Shown piece after piece: positions 60,174-64,000 of a stretch of DNA of 64,000 bases. The DNA is taken from assembly GCA_019637685.1 (NCBI GenBank), contig JAHBVF010000006.1, forward strand, positions 170,199 through 234,198, in the 5' to 3' direction. Under the pieces are notes generated by a model that saw only the letters and a program-made list of their open reading frames with translations, had not been told where the DNA came from and did no database searches. The stretch is from Caldilineaceae bacterium (GTDB lineage: Bacteria > Chloroflexota > Anaerolineae > Caldilineales > Caldilineaceae). Every line of letters begins with the position of its first letter. Positions within the stretch are counted from its first letter, which is position 1. The position numbers were made by a program, and so were the translations under genes.

Positions 60174-61010
60174 ATGTTCCACAATCAAACAGTCATCATC
60201 ACCGGCGCGGGGCGGGGGATCGGCGCGGCCGCGGCCCGGCTTTTTGGCGAGCAGGGCGCGGCGGTGGTGGTCAACGACCTGAACGCGGAACCCGCCGAGG
60301 AGACGGCCCACGCGATTGCGCAGGCCGGCGGGCGGGCGGTTGCTGTGCCCGGCAGCGTCACCGATCCGGCCTTCCCGGAGAAGCTGATGCAGGCCGCGGC
60401 AGATGCCTTTGGCGGTATTCACATTCTCGTCAACAACGCGGGCTACACCTGGGACGGGATGATCCACAAAATGACCGACGAACAGTGGCAGGCCATTCTG
60501 GAGGTCCACGCCACCGCGCCCTTTCGGATGATCCGGGCCGTTGCGCCCTATCTGCGCGCGGCAGCCCAGGCCGAGAAAGAGGCGGGCCAGCCCTTCAGCA
60601 ACCGCTGCGTCGTCAACGTCTCCTCCACCTCTGGGCTGCACGGCAACATCGGCCAGGGCAACTACGCCACAGGCAAAATGGGCGTCGTCGGCCTGACCAA
60701 AACCGTCGCCAAAGAGTGGGGCTATCTGGGCATCCGCTGCAACGCGGTGGCCTTTGGCTATATCGACACCCGTCTGACCCGCACGAAGGAAGTTCAGGAA
60801 GAGGCCATCGACATCGACGGCCAGGAGATCGTCCTGGGCATCCCCCAAAAAGTGCGGGCACTGCTGGACGCCAACATTGAGCAGCGCATCCCCCTGGGCC
60901 GGGCCGCCACGCCCGAAGAGGCCGCGGGCGGGATTGTGCTGATGGCCTCGCCCCTGGCCCGCTACATCACCGGCCATGTGCTGGAAGTGACCGGCGGGAT
61001 GGGGATTTAG
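60174..61010 (+). CDS. Short-chain dehydrogenase/reductase, FabG-like
   Basis: A 278-residue SDR: GAGRGIG (residues about 9-15), NNAG, NVSSTSGLHGNIGQGNYATGK (Ser, Tyr-x-x-x-Lys) and VTGGMGI at the end. A 20-residue insertion relative to ordinary FabG lies before the catalytic region (RAAAQAEKEAGQPF), and another after it (TKEVQEEAIDIDGQEIVLGIPQK). Such longer forms occur in (R)-3-hydroxyacyl-CoA dehydrogenases. The start ATG 60174 follows AAAGGAG. It lies downstream of the MaoC gene, and together they may carry out successive steps on an acyl-CoA. Confidence 0.88.
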   Translation: MFHNQTVIITGAGRGIGAAAARLFGEQGAAVVVNDLNAEPAEETAHAIAQAGGRAVAVPGSVTDPAFPEKLMQAAADAFGGIHILVNNAGYTWDGMIHKMTDEQWQAILEVHATAPFRMIRAVAPYLRAAAQAEKEAGQPFSNRCVVNVSSTSGLHGNIGQGNYATGKMGVVGLTKTVAKEWGYLGIRCNAVAFGYIDTRLTRTKEVQEEAIDIDGQEIVLGIPQKVRALLDANIEQRIPLGRAATPEEAAGGIVLMASPLARYITGHVLEVTGGMGI

Positions 61011-61105
61011 ACCGCGGACAGCAGACGGCAGACGGCGGGTTGAGGCGATTGCCCAGCGGTCTGCGGTCGGTCGTCTGCCGTCGCCTATACAGAAAAGGAA
61101 ACCCT

Positions 61106-61591
61106 ATGGCCCAACCCCTGCATTTCCCCAAACCCTTCACCCACAACCATCCACCGGTGGTCAGCGTCAACGAACTGGAGGAGGAGCAACTCAGCTTCGG
61201 CCAGCGAGCCGCGGATGCCATCGCCGGTGCGGTCGGTTCCTGGCGCTTTATTATCATCCAGTCCGCGCTTCTGCTCATCTGGATTATCCTGAACATCACT
61301 GCCTACGTCCAGCAGTGGGACCCCTATCCGTTTATTCTGATGAATCTGCTGCTCTCCACCCAGGCCGCCTACACCGCGCCGATGATTATGATGAGCCAGA
61401 ACCGTCAGGCCATCCGAGATCGGCTGGAAGCCCACAACGATTACATTATCAACCAGAAAGCGGAGGAGGAGATTCGGGCGATAATGGAGCATTTGGTGGC
61501 CCAGGACGAGGCGCTGGCGGAGATTTACCGTCACTTGCAGCAGATGGGCAGACAGAGCGGCACAGCAGCCGGCAAAGGAGAGCCGCTTTGA
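61106..61591 (+). CDS. DUF1003 membrane protein
   Basis: A 161-residue protein of the DUF1003 family: two membrane helices (GSWRFIIIQSALLLIWIILNI; FILMNLLLSTQAAYTAPMIMMSQNRQ) followed by a helical cytosolic tail (RLEAHNDYIINQKAEEEIRAIMEHLVAQDEAL) that is probably coiled coil. The start ATG 61106 follows AAAAGGAAA. The function is unknown. Its stop overlaps the TTG start of the oxidoreductase remnant (TTGA). Confidence 0.9.
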   Translation: MAQPLHFPKPFTHNHPPVVSVNELEEEQLSFGQRAADAIAGAVGSWRFIIIQSALLLIWIILNITAYVQQWDPYPFILMNLLLSTQAAYTAPMIMMSQNRQAIRDRLEAHNDYIINQKAEEEIRAIMEHLVAQDEALAEIYRHLQQMGRQSGTAAGKGEPL

Positions 61592-61797
61592 AGGCAATTC
61601 GCTGCACAGAACTGAGCGGCCCGGACGGATTGCGGTTGGCTGATCTGCCCGATCCCAGCGCGGGGCCGGGGCAGGTGATCGTCGTTGCGGCCACATACCC
61701 GCTGGAAGATACGGGCGCGGCCTGGCGGGCGCTGATGGAGCGGCGGCGTGTGGGGAAAGTTGTGGTTGTCAACGATTTTGACAGGATGAAAAGATGA
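61588..61797 (+). pseudogene. Internally deleted quinone oxidoreductase-like gene
   Basis: The open frame from TTG 61588 gives 69 residues. Residues 1-32 (MKAIRCTELSGPDGLRLADLPDPSAGPGQV) match the N-terminus of NADPH:quinone oxidoreductases (zinc-free MDR family). Residues 34-62 (AATYPLEDTGAAWRALMERRRVGKVVVV) match the family's C-terminus. The middle of about 250 residues is missing without loss of frame. The last residues come from a dispersed repeat (inverted arms 61781-61806 and 61827-61846). The gene cannot make an active enzyme. Confidence 0.75.
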
Positions 61798-61846
61798 CAA
61801 GATGACCGGCGAGTTCGTGTCATCCCTTCATCCTGTCATCTTGTCA
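61781..61846. repeat. Two-part inverted repeat
   Basis: ACAGGATGAA (61781-61790) pairs with TTCATCCTGT (61827-61836), and TGACAAGATGAC (61795-61806) with GTCATCTTGTCA (61835-61846). It covers the end of the oxidoreductase remnant and part of the spacer before the next SDR. Confidence 0.6.
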
Positions 61847-61857
61847 GGTAATCCAAA

Positions 61858-62718
61858 ATGGAGCCTTCAATGCAATCAGTAGTCATTACAGGAGCCAGCA
61901 CCGGCATCGGCAAAGCCTGTGCGCTGTGGATGGACCGGGCGGGCTGGCGGGTCTTTGCGGGCGTGCGCAAGGAGGCGGACGGGGACGCGTTGCAGGCCGA
62001 AGCGTCGGAGCGCTTGACGCCGGTGCTGGTGGATGTGACCGACGCCGCATCGATTGCCGCGATGGCCGCGCAGGTGACAGAAGCTGTGGGCGACGCGGGG
62101 CTGGATGGGCTGGTCAACAACGCGGGGATGGCGACGGGCGGGGTGCTGGAATTTGTGGATGTGGCCGAACTGCGCCGGGTATTGGAGGTGAATGTAACCG
62201 GCCAGCTCGCCGTGACCCAGCCCCTCATTCCCCTACTGCGCCAGGCGCGGGGACGCATTGTAATGATGAGTTCGGTGGCGGGTTTCAGTTCCACGCCGAT
62301 GATCGGGCTGTACGCGGCTTCCAAGCACGCGCTGGAGGCGTTGACCGATGCCCTGCGTCTGGAACTGCACCCCTGGGGGATTCAGGTCTCGTCCATTCAG
62401 CCGGGAACTGTTGCCACGCCAATTTGGGGCAAGGCGCTCTCCTTTGCCGAGGAGGTAGCGCCCCAATACCCCCCAGAAGCCCTGCGGCTCTACGGCCCGC
62501 TCTTCGATTCCCTTTTCGCGTCCCTGCGCAGGCGAACCAACCGCGGCATCCCCGTGGAGACTGTGGCCGAGGCTGTCCACCACGCGCTGACCGCGCCCAC
62601 GCCCAAAGTTCGCTACGTCATCGGGCGCAGCACAAAAATTCGGGTCTGGATCGAGCGCCTGCCCGACCGCCTGCGGGATCGGGTGATGATTGGGCGAATG
62701 CCGAAGTATGGGGGATAG
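61858..62718 (+). CDS. Short-chain dehydrogenase/reductase
   Basis: A 286-residue SDR: GASTGIG (near residue 11), NNAG, MMSSVAGFSSTP (Ser), YAASKHALEAL (Tyr, Lys), and a C-terminal extension rich in Arg (FASLRRRTNRGIP; KIRVWIERLPDRLRDRVMIGRMPKY). This layout resembles retinol/17-beta-hydroxysteroid dehydrogenase-like SDRs. ATG 61873 (MQSVVITG) is an equally good start. The substrate is unknown. Confidence 0.88.
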   Translation: MEPSMQSVVITGASTGIGKACALWMDRAGWRVFAGVRKEADGDALQAEASERLTPVLVDVTDAASIAAMAAQVTEAVGDAGLDGLVNNAGMATGGVLEFVDVAELRRVLEVNVTGQLAVTQPLIPLLRQARGRIVMMSSVAGFSSTPMIGLYAASKHALEALTDALRLELHPWGIQVSSIQPGTVATPIWGKALSFAEEVAPQYPPEALRLYGPLFDSLFASLRRRTNRGIPVETVAEAVHHALTAPTPKVRYVIGRSTKIRVWIERLPDRLRDRVMIGRMPKYGG

Positions 62719-62720
62719 GC

Positions 62721-62756
62721 AAGACCTGCCAGGTTTTCTGAAACCTGGCAGGTCTT
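62721..62756. repeat. REP-like palindrome, copy 2 (5' of RAYT)
   Basis: Perfect 16-bp arms (62721-62736 and 62741-62756) with a TCTG loop. It lies 22 bases before the RAYT start codon and is the same palindrome as at 6430 and 63406. Confidence 0.9.
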
Positions 62757-62778
62757 AAGGTTGCAAGGAGACGATTCG

Positions 62779-63408
62779 ATGGCAAATCCGCCGCCGCTAC
62801 AGCCTGGAATCCATTATCACATCTACAATCGTGGCAACAACCGGGAAACGCTCTTTCGGTCAGACGAGAACTACCGCTACTTCCTGAAGCTTTATGCCTT
62901 GCACATTGAGCCGATTGCTGTTACCCACGCCTATTGTCTGTTGCCCAACCACTTCCACCTGCACGTGCGTATCCGCACCCCGGAGGAGCAAATTCGCTGG
63001 GTGCAGGAGTTTGGGGCGGACGACTTTCCCGTGGAACGCCTTCCACTTTCCGCAAGTCGTCAGTTTGGCAATCTTTTCAACGCCTATGCCAAAGCGGTCA
63101 ACAAAGTTTTTGAGCGAACAGGCAGTCTCTTTCAGAAGCCGTTTCAGCGCATACCCGTAACCGAGCAGAGTTATCTGGTGCGTCTGATCTGCTACATTCA
63201 CCGCAACCCCCAGCGCCACGGGCTGATCGATGACTTCACCCGCTGGCCGTATAGTTCCTACCGGTCGCTGCTTTCTGTGCTGCCCACCCGATTGGAGCGG
63301 GAAAGCGTGCTGGGCTGGTTTGGCGGTCGGGACGGGTTTCGGCGCGCCCACCGGCACGATTGGGTCAATGAAGGCGAACGACGCTTCTACGAAATTGACG
63401 ATCTTTAA
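62779..63408 (+). CDS. REP-associated tyrosine transposase (RAYT, Y1/IS200-like)
   Basis: A 209-residue Y1 transposase. Conserved features are HYHIYNRGNNRETLF, the HUH motif H58-x-H60 in LPNHFHLHVR, and the catalytic-tyrosine region LFNAYAKAVNKVFERTGSLFQKPF (Y103). YIHRNPQRHGL and SSYRSLL also match RAYT proteins. RAYTs act on REP palindromes. The start ATG 62779 follows AAGGAG. The gene is bracketed by two copies of the palindrome, and its stop codon TAA is part of the right-hand copy, so gene and repeats form one unit. No frameshift is seen. Confidence 0.93.
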   Translation: MANPPPLQPGIHYHIYNRGNNRETLFRSDENYRYFLKLYALHIEPIAVTHAYCLLPNHFHLHVRIRTPEEQIRWVQEFGADDFPVERLPLSASRQFGNLFNAYAKAVNKVFERTGSLFQKPFQRIPVTEQSYLVRLICYIHRNPQRHGLIDDFTRWPYSSYRSLLSVLPTRLERESVLGWFGGRDGFRRAHRHDWVNEGERRFYEIDDL

Positions 63409-63443
63409 GACCTGCCAGGTTTCGGAAAACCTGGCAGGTCTTA
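63406..63443. repeat. REP-like palindrome, copy 3 (3' of RAYT)
   Basis: Perfect 17-bp arms (63406-63422 and 63427-63443) with a CGGA loop, identical to the loop of copy 1. It overlaps the stop codons of both the RAYT gene (plus) and the HEAT-like gene (minus). Confidence 0.9.
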
Positions 63444-63938
63444 GGCAGCGGCAGCGGGTGGCGCGGCGGCCAGACGCAGGAGCGCACCGTAGGCGGCGTC
63501 GCGCACATCCTCGTCGCTGTCTTCGGTCAGGACCTGGGCCAGACGGGCAAAGGCAGCGGGGTGGGGATGGAGTGGGTCCAGACGGCCCAGAATGGCCGCG
63601 GCCTGTCTGCGGATGGTGGGCGGGTAGAGGGGCTCCCAATTGTGATAGCAGTACCAGGGGCCGTGGCCGTAGTTCAGGGCGTCCAGGGCGGTGGCCATGG
63701 CCTGTTGGCTGAGCGCGTAGTCCTGGTGGTTGAGAAAGAGTTCGGCCACCTGCAAGCGTTCGGGCCAGCGGTATTCGCTGCGGTTGTCCTCCAGCAGGCC
63801 GCGCAGCCGGGGCAGCAGCTCCGGTGGGGGGCCACCGGGCTGGGCGATGAGCACACGGGCGGCCCGATGACGGGCCGGAGCGCTGCGGGCATCCAACAGA
63901 TGGATTACCCTTTGGCAGAGAGAAGCGCTCTGGGCCAC
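63441..63938 (-). CDS. HEAT-like repeat protein
   Basis: A 165-residue helical protein, Ala/Leu/Arg-rich, with HEAT-like motifs (PTIRRQAAAILGRLDPLHPHPAAFARLAQVLTEDSDEDVRDAAYGALLRL). Such repeats form protein-binding surfaces; no catalytic residues are seen. The start GTG 63938 follows GAAGG, but the frame stays open to the window edge, so the gene could extend further. It converges on the RAYT gene. Confidence 0.75.
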   Translation of the reverse strand: MAQSASLCQRVIHLLDARSAPARHRAARVLIAQPGGPPPELLPRLRGLLEDNRSEYRWPERLQVAELFLNHQDYALSQQAMATALDALNYGHGPWYCYHNWEPLYPPTIRRQAAAILGRLDPLHPHPAAFARLAQVLTEDSDEDVRDAAYGALLRLAAAPPAAAA

Positions 63939-64000
63939 CCCTTCTGGAGACTGTACAATAAAGTGTGTAAATGGTTTGACTCCAAAAGGTCGGGTAAAAT

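Noticed and set aside
60068..60880. A 270-codon plus-strand frame overlapping the second SDR gene
   Set aside because: It is an out-of-frame shadow rich in Arg and Gly; the SDR frame has all cofactor and catalytic motifs.

Overview
The window looks like a chromosomal piece of a GC-rich member of the Chloroflexota, most likely near the Anaerolineae/Caldilineae. This is inferred from gene content only: large secreted right-handed beta-helix and Thr/Pro-rich proteins that end in a short LP-x-x-x-R tail, many dispersed palindromic repeats, STAND-type ATPases, and a deoC-type bacterial microcompartment (BMC) locus. No rRNA or intact tRNA gene was found.

Layout. 1-8.5 kb: two surface or secreted proteins, the first cut by the window edge. 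8.9-14.7 kb: gyrA, a tightly overlapping cassette (small protein, nucleotidyltransferase, AlbA_2/ATPase regulator) and lepB, which ends in a clear terminator. 14.9-22.1 kb: a BMC operon with deoC, a small CxxC protein, BMC-T, BMC-H, pyrophosphatase, metallo-hydrolase, BMC-P, EutE/PduP-like aldehyde dehydrogenase, a YbjN-like protein, a FAM151-like protein and a second BMC-T. 22.1-24.9 kb: a cluster of MITE-like repeats, then coaX and coaBC (CoA synthesis). 24.9-27.9 kb: a nucleotidyltransferase fused to a small-partner domain, and a NACHT NTPase. 28-31.9 kb (minus): E2, E1-beta and E1-alpha of a 2-oxoacid dehydrogenase complex. 32-38.3 kb: GNAT acetyltransferases, hydrolases, flavin reductase, glycosyltransferase, membrane protein and surE. 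38.4-45.1 kb (minus): PBP1A, two methyltransferases (one menG-like), a glycosyltransferase and a polysaccharide-deacetylase-like protein. 45.3-50.2 kb (minus): two AAA/STAND ATPases, one fused behind a membrane segment to an extracellular beta-propeller sensor. 50.6-54.4 kb: a LysM protein and a large membrane protein. 54.4-57.6 kb: a tandem glycine riboswitch controlling gcvT-gcvH, then a solute-binding lipoprotein. 57.7-62.7 kb: a cyclase/kynurenine formamidase, three SDRs, a MaoC hydratase, a DUF1003 protein and a gene remnant. 62.7-64 kb: a RAYT transposase bracketed by its REP palindromes, and a HEAT-like protein.

How the parts may work together. The BMC locus would cleave 2-deoxyribose-5-phosphate to acetaldehyde and glyceraldehyde-3-phosphate and oxidise the aldehyde to acetyl-CoA inside a shell. 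The adjacent coaX-coaBC could help supply CoA. The main candidates for undescribed biology are (a) the uncharacterised accessory proteins of this BMC operon, (b) the propeller-transmembrane-ATPase protein with its neighbouring ATPase, and (c) the small-partner/nucleotidyltransferase pairs, seen once as two overlapping genes and once as a fusion.
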